Origin: Bacteriovorax sp037444575
GTDB lineage: Bacteria; Bdellovibrionota; Bacteriovoracia; Bacteriovoracales; Bacteriovoracaceae
Assembly: GCA_037444575.1 (NCBI GenBank)
Contig: JBBIME010000004.1
Coordinates: 1 to 64,000, forward strand
Direction of reading: 5' to 3'
DNA length: 64,000 bases
Part shown: in pieces, positions 43,374 to 52,013 of the stretch
How the letters are laid out: each line of letters starts with the position of its first letter
How positions within the stretch are numbered: position 1 is the stretch's first letter
Program-made: the position numbers and the translations under genes
The notes under the pieces: generated by a model
What the model was told of the DNA's origin: nothing
Database searches by the model: none
Seen by the model: the letters and a program-made list of their open reading frames with translations, nothing else

Positions 43374-44580
43374 CAGATACGACACCTGCGAAATCCGCAA
43401 CTAAACCAGCAGGGATTGCATAGCGAGTTTTCTTAATTCCGACTGATCCAAAATAAAGTGCGATGATATAAAATGTGGTATCAGCTGAACCCTGAAAAAT
43501 GCACGCCAAGCGCCCGACGAAAGAGTCCACTCCATAAGTTTTCATCACATCAATCATCATAGCTTTCGAACCGCTTCCGCTTAAAGGTTTCATCAATGCT
43601 GTCGGCAGAGCTGGAGTAAAATCGGTATTGATTTTCATATGAACAAATATCCAGTTTAATCCTTCGATGACAATATTTAATACACCTGCATTTCGAACTA
43701 CGCCGATTGCCACAAGCATACCAACCAAATAAGGTATAATGGTAAGTGAAGTTTGAATTCCGCCCTTAGCGCCTTCTATGAAAGCTTCGTATACATTAAT
43801 CCGCTTCCAGAGTGCAGTAACAATAAAACTGATGATTATTGAAAAGAGAATTAAATTACTCGCAACTTTGGAGATCTGTTCAATTTCCTGCTTGTTTAAA
43901 TAGTGAGTGAAATACCAAATCAAACTCGCAATCGCCAAAGTCATACCGCCAATCCAACCGAGCACTACTGAATTTATTATGTTGATTCGCTGTTTGATGG
44001 CTACCACGATTATCCCCGTGACCGTTGCGACATAGGTTGCAATTATGCATGGAATGAAAATATCTGATGGGTCAGCTGCACCAAGAATCGCTCGCTGAGC
44101 GATGATCGCAAGAGGAATAAGAGTCAGGCCTGAGGTGTGAAGGACTAAAAACATGATTTGAGCATCAGAAGCAGTCTCTGGAGTGGGATTGAGAGTTTGC
44201 AAACTTTCCATCGCCTTTAAACCAAATGGAGTTGCGGCATTATCAAGGCCCAGTAAATTGGCCGAAAAATTCATCACCATGTGGCCGGTTGCCGGATGAT
44301 CTTTGGGAATTTCAGGAAAGATGCGCGAAAAAAATGGCGAAATAACTCTTGCAAAAAATCCAACTACTCCTGCTCTTTCTCCTATATTCATAATCCCAAG
44401 CCACAAAGTCATTACGCCAGCAAGAGGTAGCGCGATCTCCATTACCCCCATTCTGGCAGAGTCAAATGTTCCATCAACAATGCGCTTGAAGATTTCGGTA
44501 TCGCCCATGAATAGCCATTGCGTAAATGCCGCTAAAAAACTAATCAGAAAAAAGCTAGACCAAATATAATTGAGCACCAT
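43342..44580 (-). CDS. Nucleoside-recognition (SpmA/SpmB-type) membrane protein
   Basis: 412 aa, about ten membrane helices. Two Gate/nucleoside-recognition halves are fused: the first has GVMTLWLGIMNIGERAGVV and NFSANLLGLDNAATPFGLKA (SpmA-like), the second has ALMKPLSGSGSKAMMIDVMK and QGSADTTFYIIALYFGSVGI (SpmB-like). In spore formers the two are separate genes; fused forms are widespread in non-sporulating bacteria, where the substrate is unknown. Confidence 0.88.
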   Translation of the reverse strand: MVLNYIWSSFFLISFLAAFTQWLFMGDTEIFKRIVDGTFDSARMGVMEIALPLAGVMTLWLGIMNIGERAGVVGFFARVISPFFSRIFPEIPKDHPATGHMVMNFSANLLGLDNAATPFGLKAMESLQTLNPTPETASDAQIMFLVLHTSGLTLIPLAIIAQRAILGAADPSDIFIPCIIATYVATVTGIIVVAIKQRINIINSVVLGWIGGMTLAIASLIWYFTHYLNKQEIEQISKVASNLILFSIIISFIVTALWKRINVYEAFIEGAKGGIQTSLTIIPYLVGMLVAIGVVRNAGVLNIVIEGLNWIFVHMKINTDFTPALPTALMKPLSGSGSKAMMIDVMKTYGVDSFVGRLACIFQGSADTTFYIIALYFGSVGIKKTRYAIPAGLVADFAGVVSAIFVGYLFFH

Positions 44581-44736
44581 ACTGAAATCCCTGAGCCTAT
44601 CGTGCTACAAGTTAGTATTGGCGGTGACTCTGCCACAAAAAAAGAGGAAACAAAAGGTGATGATTTATCCTCGTATGCCTCTCATTAAAAGTCGGCATAT
44701 TTAATTTCTATCTATATATTTTTTATGAATGATAAA

Positions 44737-44759
44737 AGCCCTCGTTTAAAACGAGGGCT
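44737..44759 (-). terminator. Terminator of the gene at 44778
   Basis: 11-bp near-perfect palindrome AGCCCTCGTTT / AAACGAGGGCT followed on the - strand by TTTTATC; 18 bases past the stop codon. Confidence 0.8.
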
Positions 44760-44777
44760 AAAACTAGAACAAAACTC

Positions 44778-45296
44778 TTATGGGATTAATTGAGGATAAG
44801 TAATAGTTATATCTCTATGAGACTTATGAGTTGAGCTTACCCAAATTAATACACAGATAATCGCTGTTACTGCGTAAATTTTTGCATCACTACCGTGTGA
44901 AGACCAGCTAGCGCCATGAGAATAAGTTTTGTTGAGATTAGAAACAACAAACGAGCGAGCTTCATCAGGGCTCATATCATCAATGACTCTGGCCATTCTG
45001 CCAATATCGCTCAACACGCGTTGATCTTTAATTTTTCCTAGAGCATGTTTAACTAGATCATCACTTGTAAGTCCTTCTTTTTGAAGTTCTGCGATTTTAT
45101 CTTCAAAATTAGTTATTGATTGTTCAAAAAACTTAGAATCTTTTTGATCCCATTGAACATTGATTTTAAAACTTAAATCATCAAATGATCTATTCAACTC
45201 ACTAGAGAAATCATTTGCATGCTGAACTGGTGCCACGCCAGCATACGCTTGAGAAAAAGCAAGAACCAGTAGAAGAGCCGTCATTTTTTTTAACAT
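44778..45296 (-). CDS. Exported protein with C-terminal membrane helix, unknown
   Basis: 172 aa. Signal peptide 1-19 (ending AYAG), a helical middle domain, the motif SHGASWSSHG (~128-137) and a membrane helix IYAVTAIICVLIWVS (~143-158) before a short tail. It is likely anchored in the inner membrane with the bulk in the periplasm. GGAGG lies 6-8 bases before the ATG. No family recognised. Confidence 0.68.
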   Translation of the reverse strand: MLKKMTALLLVLAFSQAYAGVAPVQHANDFSSELNRSFDDLSFKINVQWDQKDSKFFEQSITNFEDKIAELQKEGLTSDDLVKHALGKIKDQRVLSDIGRMARVIDDMSPDEARSFVVSNLNKTYSHGASWSSHGSDAKIYAVTAIICVLIWVSSTHKSHRDITITYPQLIP

Positions 45297-45586
45297 AAAA
45301 TCCTCCTTGTTTTAGTTTAGGACTAAAGATTGAGACAAATTTTTATGATTATTCATTTTCGAGCGCAATAATTATATTGATACAATTTTTGAAGCTTACA
45401 CATTATTTAGCAAAAACAGATATGACTCTTATGAATTGTGAATCCAACTTTATCAGATTCGACAGAAATGGCTAAATCATTACGAAATTAAATCTTAGAG
45501 TATAGCTTCCATTTCTTTTATATATTTCCAAAAAGCGTCTTCCCCAGATATTTTCATCTAGTTCAATTTTCTTTGGAGAAAATATT

Positions 45587-46807
45587 ATGTGCAAATGGAT
45601 GTATCTTCTCTTTATAAATTTTATATTTTTAAATTCTTATTCTGCCAATGCCTATTTGGTTTTAACATATAAGACTTCCAAACTTGATTTAAATAGACCT
45701 ACGAGAATTCTTATAAGCGGAGTTGGCAAAGAACAAGGCAATCAATTCCAGAAAGTTGCAAACGCCAAGGCCTTAAAATATTTCGAGTTATTTCCCAATG
45801 AGCAAATCGTTCTCATTGCTAAAAATGAACTGGATATAAATTCCAAACAAAGCCTTCTTAATCGATGTGGATTTCATGTTCAATATGAAGATCGATCTTT
45901 GTTTGATGGAGAGAGACTTGTCAAAGAGCTAGAGCAATTTAAAAATATTTTATCTATAGATGTCTTTGCTCACGGGACTGCACAATATGGTATCTACTTG
46001 GAAGACAATCAAAGCCGTCTCTCTCCAGAAACAAAATCAGTAAAAAATCTACAAGGTCATTTTGCACCTGATGCCTACATCATTCTTCATGGCTGCAATA
46101 CGGGCTTCACCCTAGCTCCTTTTCTCTCAAATATATTAGGCCTCCCGGTAGCTGGCTCATTAACATCTACCGATTTTCAACGACTCCATAGTGATGGAAG
46201 TTTCTATTTGACTCAAGAAGATTATTACCCCAATAATGATTGGGCAAAAGTGAACAAGGTATCATTTAGTAAGCGAAACACTAAGTGCATGGACGGAATG
46301 TGCTTACGATTAAAACCAGATAATCATCCCTATTATGGTTACTGGGGAGAATATAAAGGTGGAGGACTTCCTTTCTATAAATTCTTCTGTGTGAATAATT
46401 CTCAAAAAGATTGTGAACGAATAATGGCAAAATCACTCTATAGTTTTATCGGCACTACAAATTTGAAATTAAATTCGTCTTTTAAAGAATATAAAAATCA
46501 ACTGGGGGATTTTCTTTGCCCTATTAGTGGAACAAGGGATTATAGAAGAGTATGTCGCGAAAAATTAGATCTCTCACTTTCAACCTTTGATGAAAGTTTT
46601 AATCCTTTTCGAGGTCCTCTACTCGACTGTGATTTTAAAAGCTGTAAAACAGAATTCAAATGTAAGGTCATCCATCATTCAACCATGCAGAGAACCAAAA
46701 GCTGTTTCACTATTAATAAAACTCAATCAATACCAACTACATTGAGAAGAGAATATGAAGCTTACATTGCAGGATTTAAGCAATTAAAAGAATCTTCTTC
46801 ATACTGA
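45587..46807 (+). CDS. Secreted protein, putative clan CD (caspase/CHAT-like) peptidase, copy A
   Basis: 406 aa with a signal peptide (1-22, ending ANA). After a variable ~100 residues comes a strand-His-Gly motif (IDVFAHG, His129) and then a strand ending HGCNTGF (Cys170), followed by LAPFLSN, PVAGSLTS and SDGSFY. A hydrophobic strand plus HG, then ~40 residues and a strand plus x-C-x-T-G, is the layout of clan CD cysteine peptidases such as CHAT and clostripain relatives. The C-terminal third has eight conserved cysteines. It has a diverged paralog at 60622-61878. Activity is inferred from motif order only. Confidence 0.7.
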   Translation: MCKWMYLLFINFIFLNSYSANAYLVLTYKTSKLDLNRPTRILISGVGKEQGNQFQKVANAKALKYFELFPNEQIVLIAKNELDINSKQSLLNRCGFHVQYEDRSLFDGERLVKELEQFKNILSIDVFAHGTAQYGIYLEDNQSRLSPETKSVKNLQGHFAPDAYIILHGCNTGFTLAPFLSNILGLPVAGSLTSTDFQRLHSDGSFYLTQEDYYPNNDWAKVNKVSFSKRNTKCMDGMCLRLKPDNHPYYGYWGEYKGGGLPFYKFFCVNNSQKDCERIMAKSLYSFIGTTNLKLNSSFKEYKNQLGDFLCPISGTRDYRRVCREKLDLSLSTFDESFNPFRGPLLDCDFKSCKTEFKCKVIHHSTMQRTKSCFTINKTQSIPTTLRREYEAYIAGFKQLKESSSY

Positions 46808-46980
46808 ATCAATTTTAACTCGCTAAACTGAGCTTTCTTTAAATAAGCTTAAAGAGATCTTACTGCAACCACTTGAAAAATGAGCATTTTTTCATCTTTT
46901 TTAATAATTCTTGTAATAATTCAGAATCAAAATCCACTAATCGGGGAAGGAAAAAATAACCATTCCTAAAGGAGGAATTT

Positions 46981-47250
46981 ATGAACAACAAGTTATTTTC
47001 ATTATTAACTACTGCAATCGTTACTGGCCTGTTAGCGTCTCAGGTTGCGAAGTCCGAAGAGACATCAACCGTGAAGGGATCTGAAGACCAAATGAGTACA
47101 GGAAAAAATAGCTGCAAAGGAATGAAGGTGGAGGACAAGAATAGCTGTAAGGCCATTAAGAATAAAAAGCAGAAAAAATTAGACAAGAACTCCTGCAAAA
47201 ACGGCTGTGGAGAAGCAAAAAACAAAATGGAAGAGAACAAAAAGGATTAA
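46981..47250 (+). CDS. RiPP precursor peptide with three KNSCK repeats (bufferin-like)
   Basis: 89 aa. N-terminal signal-like segment (LFSLLTTAIVTGLLASQVAKS, ~5-25), then a Lys/Glu-rich hydrophilic peptide with three KNSCK repeats (42-46, 53-57, 69-73) and a final NGCG; four cysteines in all (45, 56, 72, 76). Small exported Cys-repeat peptides directly before DUF692 (MNIO) and DUF2063 genes are precursors whose cysteines are oxidatively modified to bind copper or gold (gig/buf/hvf clusters). Strong AAAGGAGG 5 bases upstream suggests high expression. The stop is 2 bases before the MNIO ATG. Confidence 0.78.
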   Translation: MNNKLFSLLTTAIVTGLLASQVAKSEETSTVKGSEDQMSTGKNSCKGMKVEDKNSCKAIKNKKQKKLDKNSCKNGCGEAKNKMEENKKD

Positions 47251-47252
47251 TG

Positions 47253-48101
47253 ATGAGTTCTTTTTTTAAAGACATGGGAGTCGGTGTGGGGCTAAGGCCC
47301 TCTCACCACTCCCATTTTTTAACACAAAAACCTTCTTCAGTATCTTGGATTGAAGTAATTTCTGAAAACTATATGCAGTGGAATAACAAAAATTTTGGAA
47401 AACCATTTCAAACTCTTAGTAAAATCCGTGAAGATTTTCCAGTTGCACTCCATGGAGTGTCATTAAATATAGGCTCCACGGATGAACTCGATTTGGATTA
47501 CTTGGGTCGATTAAAATCTCTCATTGATGCGATTGAACCATTTATAGTGTCTGACCATCTATCTTGGACTGGGATTAATGGGAATAACTTACACGACTTG
47601 CTCCCAATTCCTTATACAGAGGAATCATTAAATCTAATCTCCAAGAAGATAGAGCAAGTCCAAAACTTTCTTGATTGTCGAATTCTAATTGAAAACCCTT
47701 CCAGTTACTTAGAATTCAAAGACTCAGAAATGTCTGAGCCAGAATTTATTTTTAATCTTTTAAAAAAGACAGATTGTGGACTACTTCTCGATATAAATAA
47801 TGTCTATGTTAGTTCTGTTAACCATGGCTTTGATCCCATCGAATATCTTAAAAAAATTCCAACTGAGAAAGTTGGTCAAATTCACTTGGCAGGACATAGC
47901 AAGATAAATGAATTTTTAATTGATACCCATGATTCTCCCATTTGTGAGGATGTCTGGCGACTCTACCGCTGGTACATTGATCAATTTGGAACAAAGAGCA
48001 CAATGATCGAACGCGATGGAAATATTCCAGAATGGCAGGAATTAGAAAGAGAACTTTTGAAAATTGGAGAGATTCAAAATGAATTCAAAAAATCTCGCTG
48101 A
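47253..48101 (+). CDS. DUF692 multinuclear iron oxidative enzyme (MNIO, BufB-like)
   Basis: 282 aa. TIM-barrel DUF692 enzyme with the expected series: GVGLRPSHHSHF, WIEVISENYM, ALHGVSLNIGS, VSDHLSWTG, LPIPYTEES, ILIENPSSYLEF, LLLDINNVYVSSVNHG, QIHLAGH and IDTHDSPI. These supply the His/Asp/Glu ligands of the iron centre. Family members oxidise peptide cysteines to oxazolone-thioamide or thiooxazole groups; the substrate here should be the upstream peptide. ATG 47253 is preferred to 47250 for spacing to AAAGGA. It overlaps the partner gene by 23 bases. Confidence 0.93.
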   Translation: MSSFFKDMGVGVGLRPSHHSHFLTQKPSSVSWIEVISENYMQWNNKNFGKPFQTLSKIREDFPVALHGVSLNIGSTDELDLDYLGRLKSLIDAIEPFIVSDHLSWTGINGNNLHDLLPIPYTEESLNLISKKIEQVQNFLDCRILIENPSSYLEFKDSEMSEPEFIFNLLKKTDCGLLLDINNVYVSSVNHGFDPIEYLKKIPTEKVGQIHLAGHSKINEFLIDTHDSPICEDVWRLYRWYIDQFGTKSTMIERDGNIPEWQELERELLKIGEIQNEFKKSR

Positions 48102-48765
48102 GTTACAAAGTATAATACAAAATGCTATTCAAACCCAAACCTTACCAAACTCAGTGCATAATTTAGTATTAGAAAAACCTCCTATCTCAACTTTAAAACG
48201 GATAAAAATTTATCAAGATGCTTATCTTATTCGTCTTACAGAATCGTTAAGAGATGACTTCTCAAGAGTTGAAGAAAAACTTCCTCAAGATATTTTCGAA
48301 AATATTGTTCATAATTTTATTATGACGACGCCATCACGATCTAAAAATCTTGCGGAATATAGCGAGACATTTCCAAATTATATAAAAACTAATTATCCTG
48401 AATTATTTAGACCGGCAATGATGGATTGGATGGAAATATTATCCAGTCATGCAGCTGAACCTAAAAGAAAAATTTCAATAGATGAGATTAATTCAGGAAA
48501 ATCTTTTAAGGTTAGAACTCATCCGGCCACAATAGCACAAGAAATAGATGGAAAGTTATTTCTTGCTTACAGAAGAGAGAAAGATGTTCAATTTTATGTC
48601 ACGAATGAATCCGAGGAAAGGTTATTCCATTTTTTAGAACACGAAAGATCAATTGATGATCTAACAAAAATCGTCGATCAGAACTTCCCAGAGACGATGC
48701 TCATGACGACAATTACAAAATGGATTAAGGAAAGTATTATCTTTTGTGAAGGAGATCAAAAATGA
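48079..48765 (+). CDS. DUF2063 partner protein (BufC/HvfC-like)
   Basis: 228 aa. N-terminal DUF2063 domain recognisable by RIKIYQDAYLIRLTESLRDD (~36-55) and LAEYSETFPNYIKT, then a C-terminal winged domain. In MNIO clusters this protein binds the precursor and delivers it to the oxidase. ATG at 48079 has GGAG 9 bases upstream. The stop overlaps the DoxX start (ATGA), so four genes are translationally chained. Confidence 0.9.
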   Translation: MNSKNLAELQSIIQNAIQTQTLPNSVHNLVLEKPPISTLKRIKIYQDAYLIRLTESLRDDFSRVEEKLPQDIFENIVHNFIMTTPSRSKNLAEYSETFPNYIKTNYPELFRPAMMDWMEILSSHAAEPKRKISIDEINSGKSFKVRTHPATIAQEIDGKLFLAYRREKDVQFYVTNESEERLFHFLEHERSIDDLTKIVDQNFPETMLMTTITKWIKESIIFCEGDQK

Positions 48766-49178
48766 GAAAATTTATTCCGGAATTGATTTCTCGGATAACC
48801 ATTGGGATCATGTTTATTGAATCAGGTTGGGGGAAGCTTCATGATTTGCCAAAAGTTATTTCCTACTTTGAGTCTTTGCATATTCCCTTTGCATATATTC
48901 AAGCACCTTTTGTAAGCGTTATAGAACTTATCGCGGGACTATTTATTTTACTTGGATTATTTACAAGATTATCGAGTTTGCCTCTGATTATCATCATGTC
49001 TGTTGCTATAGGCACAGCAAAATGGGAGGATATAACCAATCTCTCTTCCCTGGTGGGTATTTCCGAATTTTTATACATCATCATTTTGATGTGGCTTTCT
49101 GTGAATGGATCAAAATTCTTATCGATTGATGCATTCATTGCTAAGTTTTCATGTCAAGGTTCTTGTAAGCGCGATTAA
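48762..49178 (+). CDS. DoxX-family membrane protein
   Basis: 138 aa with four membrane helices. RITIGIMFIESGWGKLHDL, then FVSVIELIAGLFILLGLFTR, are the DoxX landmarks. DoxX proteins regularly complete gig/buf operons (the GigT position) and may support redox balance or export; their exact role is not known. Overlaps the DUF2063 gene. Confidence 0.9.
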   Translation: MRKFIPELISRITIGIMFIESGWGKLHDLPKVISYFESLHIPFAYIQAPFVSVIELIAGLFILLGLFTRLSSLPLIIIMSVAIGTAKWEDITNLSSLVGISEFLYIIILMWLSVNGSKFLSIDAFIAKFSCQGSCKRD

Positions 49179-49196
49179 GATAGGTAAAATGGTTTG

Positions 49197-49775
49197 ATGA
49201 ATAATGATGATACTGATCTAATAAAAAAAATTCGCCAAAGAGACCCAATAGCTCTTGAAGCCGTTGTTCGTCTACATACAGGCCATCTGTACAAAGCTTG
49301 TCTTGGTCTTGGGTTTCAAAATTTTGAGGCTGAAGACATTACACAATCAGTATGGATTACATTTTTTGATGTTGTAGCACAGTTTGAGGGACGCTCAAGT
49401 CTTCGGACTTTTCTTTTTGGCATACTTTACAACAAAGCTTCTGAATATAGAAAACAAAATAAACGAGCTGAGTCCACTGAAAATATTGAGGAAGTTATTG
49501 ATGAACACTTTAATAAACATGGTCATTGGATTTCTTCTCACTCTCCTCTTAGTCCAGATAAATTCCTTGAATCAGCTCAAACAATGTCACTCATTTCAAA
49601 GTGCCTTGAGTTTTTACCTTTAAATCAAAAGATGGCTTTCATCCTAAAAGAGATCGATGAAGAGATGACAGAAACAATATGTAATATTTTAAATGTTACT
49701 TCCACTAACCTGGGAGTCCTTCTGTTTCGTGCTCGTAATCAGTTACGTGAATGTATTGAGCGAAAAAGTAGATGA
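49197..49775 (+). CDS. ECF sigma factor (in MNIO operon)
   Basis: 192 aa. Region 2 with YKACLGLGFQNFEAEDITQS and VWITFFDVVAQFEGRSSLRTFLFGI, region 4 with LEFLPLNQKMAFILKEIDEE and a helix-turn-helix (ICNILNVTSTNLGVLLFRARN). The long middle linker carries EHFNKHGHWISSHSP. It should direct RNA polymerase to operon and target promoters and be restrained by the next gene's product. It begins 18 bases after the DoxX gene. Confidence 0.92.
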   Translation: MNNDDTDLIKKIRQRDPIALEAVVRLHTGHLYKACLGLGFQNFEAEDITQSVWITFFDVVAQFEGRSSLRTFLFGILYNKASEYRKQNKRAESTENIEEVIDEHFNKHGHWISSHSPLSPDKFLESAQTMSLISKCLEFLPLNQKMAFILKEIDEEMTETICNILNVTSTNLGVLLFRARNQLRECIERKSR

Positions 49776-49782
49776 GAAAATT

Positions 49783-50028
49783 ATGTTAAGCTGTAAAGAA
49801 TTAGTCAAAATAGTGAGTTCTGATGAACACCTCTCTCCAAGATACAAGCTTGAGATTCGCCTCCATCTTTTGATGTGTCATCATTGTAGAAAATATACTA
49901 AACAGCTTGAAATTTTAAAGGCTGGATTTAAAACGCTCCTTAATAAAAAAACTCAAGATGCGGATGAAAACAAGCTTAAAGAAATTGAAGATCGAATAAT
50001 AGAGAAAATTTCAAATCATAAAGATTAA
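49783..50028 (+). CDS. Zinc-finger anti-sigma factor
   Basis: 81 aa from the ATG at 49783, 7 bases after the sigma gene. A short cytoplasmic ZAS/zf-HC2 type domain: MLSCKELVKIVS then IRLHLLMCHHCRKY with the H-x3-C-x2-C zinc site. There is no membrane helix, so the signal is probably sensed in the cytoplasm, for example by metal or thiol oxidation at the zinc site (inference). The frame also opens further upstream inside the sigma gene; that start has no ribosome site. Confidence 0.85.
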   Translation: MLSCKELVKIVSSDEHLSPRYKLEIRLHLLMCHHCRKYTKQLEILKAGFKTLLNKKTQDADENKLKEIEDRIIEKISNHKD

Positions 50029-50043
50029 GGATAAAATCGTTTC

Positions 50044-50385
50044 ATGAATAAAAACGAACTACAAATCACAGAAACACTTATTGGATCGGGCCGAGAAACT
50101 GTCAAAGGAGCCTTGCTCATTTGTAATTATGAAGGCTTTCTTGAAGACGGAACTAAATTTGATTCTTCACTTGATAGAGGGAAGCCTTTTCAATTTGTAT
50201 TTGGAACTGGGCGAGTGATTAAAGGTTGGGATCAAGGTCTCATTGGAATGAAGGAAGGCGGAAAACGCACGCTTTTTGTCCCAGCTCATTTAGGTTATGG
50301 TGAAAGACAAGTAGGAAATTTCATTAAGCCAAATTCAAACCTAATCTTTCACGTCGAATTAATTGAAGTGCTCACGCGTGACTAA
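50044..50385 (+). CDS. FKBP-type peptidyl-prolyl isomerase
   Basis: 113 aa, single FKBP domain. NYEGFLEDGTKFDSS, FVFGTGRVIKGWDQGLIGMK, GGKRTLFVPAHLGYGER and LIFHVELIEV are canonical. No signal peptide, so cytoplasmic. It follows the anti-sigma gene by 15 bases and may be in the same transcript. Convergent with lepB. Confidence 0.95.
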   Translation: MNKNELQITETLIGSGRETVKGALLICNYEGFLEDGTKFDSSLDRGKPFQFVFGTGRVIKGWDQGLIGMKEGGKRTLFVPAHLGYGERQVGNFIKPNSNLIFHVELIEVLTRD

Positions 50386-50401
50386 TTATTAAATAATTTT
50401 A

Positions 50402-51118
50402 TTATAAAATTATCTTTCCAATTCTTGATGGCGTAAAACTTAGGCCTTTATCTGAAAATGGAAATGTTAACGACATCCAAACGGCCAATGCCTTCCCTTT
50501 GATATTTTCTTTGGGCACAAATCCCCAGTAGCGTGAGTCAGCTGAAAAATCGCGATTGTCACCCATTACAAAATATTTCCCCTCTGGAACTTTAAAACGA
50601 GGGATTGTGTCCGCACGAGTTGCTCTGTTGGTTACTTGAATATTGAATTGTTTATTCTGATCATTAACTTTAAAGAAATTTAACTTTTCCCCATCAAAGC
50701 TTTCTTCAAATTCCTTTGTCACTGGAGAGCTGTCTGGAACAGTTGAAACTAATTTCCCATTTACAAATACTTGCTTATCAATTAACTCTACCTCATCTCC
50801 AGGCAATCCAATAACTCTCTTAATATAATTAATACTTGGCTCAAGAGGATATTTAAAAACAATAACATCATCTCTTTTGGGAGATTCAAATTGAGTTAAA
50901 TAAACAGGATCAGAGTACATATCTGAAAAAGGCAATTTAAATCCATAGGAGAATTTGTTAACTAAAATAAAATCTCCAATCTTCAGTGTTGGAATCATGG
51001 AGCCAGTTGGAATACGGAATGGTTCAAAGAGAGTTGATCGAAACGCGAACACGCTTATTATTATTAAAGCGTATGATCTTATTTCTTTAAAATTAATTTT
51101 TTTCGTTAAATTTTTCAT
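50402..51118 (-). CDS. lepB: Signal peptidase I
   Basis: 238 aa. Membrane anchor ~16-28, catalytic Ser40 in PTGSMIPTLKIGD and Lys100 in YIKRVIGLPGDEVEL, and box E GDNRDFSADSRYWG. It removes signal peptides at the outer face of the inner membrane. It follows an ECF sigma/anti-sigma pair by 14 bases and is probably co-transcribed with it. A second lepB elsewhere in the genome is possible. Confidence 0.95.
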   Translation of the reverse strand: MKNLTKKINFKEIRSYALIIISVFAFRSTLFEPFRIPTGSMIPTLKIGDFILVNKFSYGFKLPFSDMYSDPVYLTQFESPKRDDVIVFKYPLEPSINYIKRVIGLPGDEVELIDKQVFVNGKLVSTVPDSSPVTKEFEESFDGEKLNFFKVNDQNKQFNIQVTNRATRADTIPRFKVPEGKYFVMGDNRDFSADSRYWGFVPKENIKGKALAVWMSLTFPFSDKGLSFTPSRIGKIIL

Positions 51119-51132
51119 AGGTCCTCCCTAAA

Positions 51133-51468
51133 TTAATGCGCAGAAAATGCTAGTAATAAACTTGTTCCGCCAATTCCCCACCGCAATATTTGATTATCAA
51201 CAAGAGCAATAATAAATTCAACAATTCTTTTATCTAAATTAGCTTGCTCGCTCTCTGTTGCCATTATTCTTTCCATTACAACATCTGCAAACTTATCAGG
51301 AATCTCTATTGATAGATTTTTAATCGCCGAATCGATTTCTTCAAATTCTAGAGCAAGGTTGTTACACTCTTTACACGAGAACATATGATTCTGCTCTAAA
51401 TCTGAAAGGCTCCTTCCCCATGCAATGTTTTCCTGTACTCTAGCGCACTCAATATTTTTTGAATTCAT
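51133..51468 (-). CDS. Anti-sigma factor with C-terminal membrane helix
   Basis: 111 aa. Zinc-binding N-terminal domain (IECARVQENIAWGRSLSDLE, HMFSCKECN with H-x3-C-x2-C) and a weak membrane segment at the very end (WGIGGTSLLLAFSA). Together with the preceding sigma gene (ATGA overlap) it forms a sigma/anti-sigma module. Upstream of lepB. Confidence 0.8.
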   Translation of the reverse strand: MNSKNIECARVQENIAWGRSLSDLEQNHMFSCKECNNLALEFEEIDSAIKNLSIEIPDKFADVVMERIMATESEQANLDKRIVEFIIALVDNQILRWGIGGTSLLLAFSAH

Positions 51469-52013
51469 ACGAACTCCTTACTTAGCATTTTTTTTAAAAA
51501 CAATTTCCCTCGAAAAATTCTAGATTTCACAGTATTTACAGAACAATTTTCAATCGATGCAATTTCATCAAGGGACAATTCATTAATATAAGAAAGTATA
51601 ATTGGAATCTTAAAAGGATTAGGAATTTTGGCCACGTGATCATGAATTATTTCATATGATATTTTTTTATCTAAAAGACTTTCTGAAGAATTTTCAATGG
51701 AATCCTCAAGATAGATTTTTTCCAAGATCTTTTCATCTTCTAGAAATTCTCCTCTTCTCTTTAATTCATTTATTGCATGATGTTTAGCAATTGAAAAAAT
51801 CCAAGAGGAAAAACTTCCTTTCTCTGATTGATATGATTCGAGACTTTGAAATGATTTTAAAAAAACGTCCTGAACGAGCTCTTCAACTTTTTGTGATGGA
51901 AAACCAAATTTCTTAAAAAATGAAAAAAGCGGTCTTTGATAACGTACAACAAGCAGCTTAAATGCGCTTTTGTTACCTTTTAAAACCTGATCAATTAATA
52001 ATTTATCGTTCAT
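51465..52013 (-). CDS. ECF sigma factor (lepB-linked)
   Basis: 182 aa. Region 2: FKLLVVRYQRPLFSFFKKFG, VEELVQDVFLKSFQSLESYQ, FSSWIFSIAKHHAINELKRR. Region 4: IPIILSYINELSLDEIASIE, CSVNTVKSRIFRGKLFLKKM. First gene of a sigma/anti-sigma/lepB unit. It points toward the other sigma factor operon, 1.7 kb away. Confidence 0.92.
   Translation of the reverse strand: MNDKLLIDQVLKGNKSAFKLLVVRYQRPLFSFFKKFGFPSQKVEELVQDVFLKSFQSLESYQSEKGSFSSWIFSIAKHHAINELKRRGEFLEDEKILEKIYLEDSIENSSESLLDKKISYEIIHDHVAKIPNPFKIPIILSYINELSLDEIASIENCSVNTVKSRIFRGKLFLKKMLSKEFV

Noticed and set aside
46808..46980. ECF-type promoter (AAC-type -35) before the RiPP precursor
   Set aside because: Several TAACC/CAACC strings occur but none has a convincing -10 at the right distance; without comparison to other genomes no site can be named.
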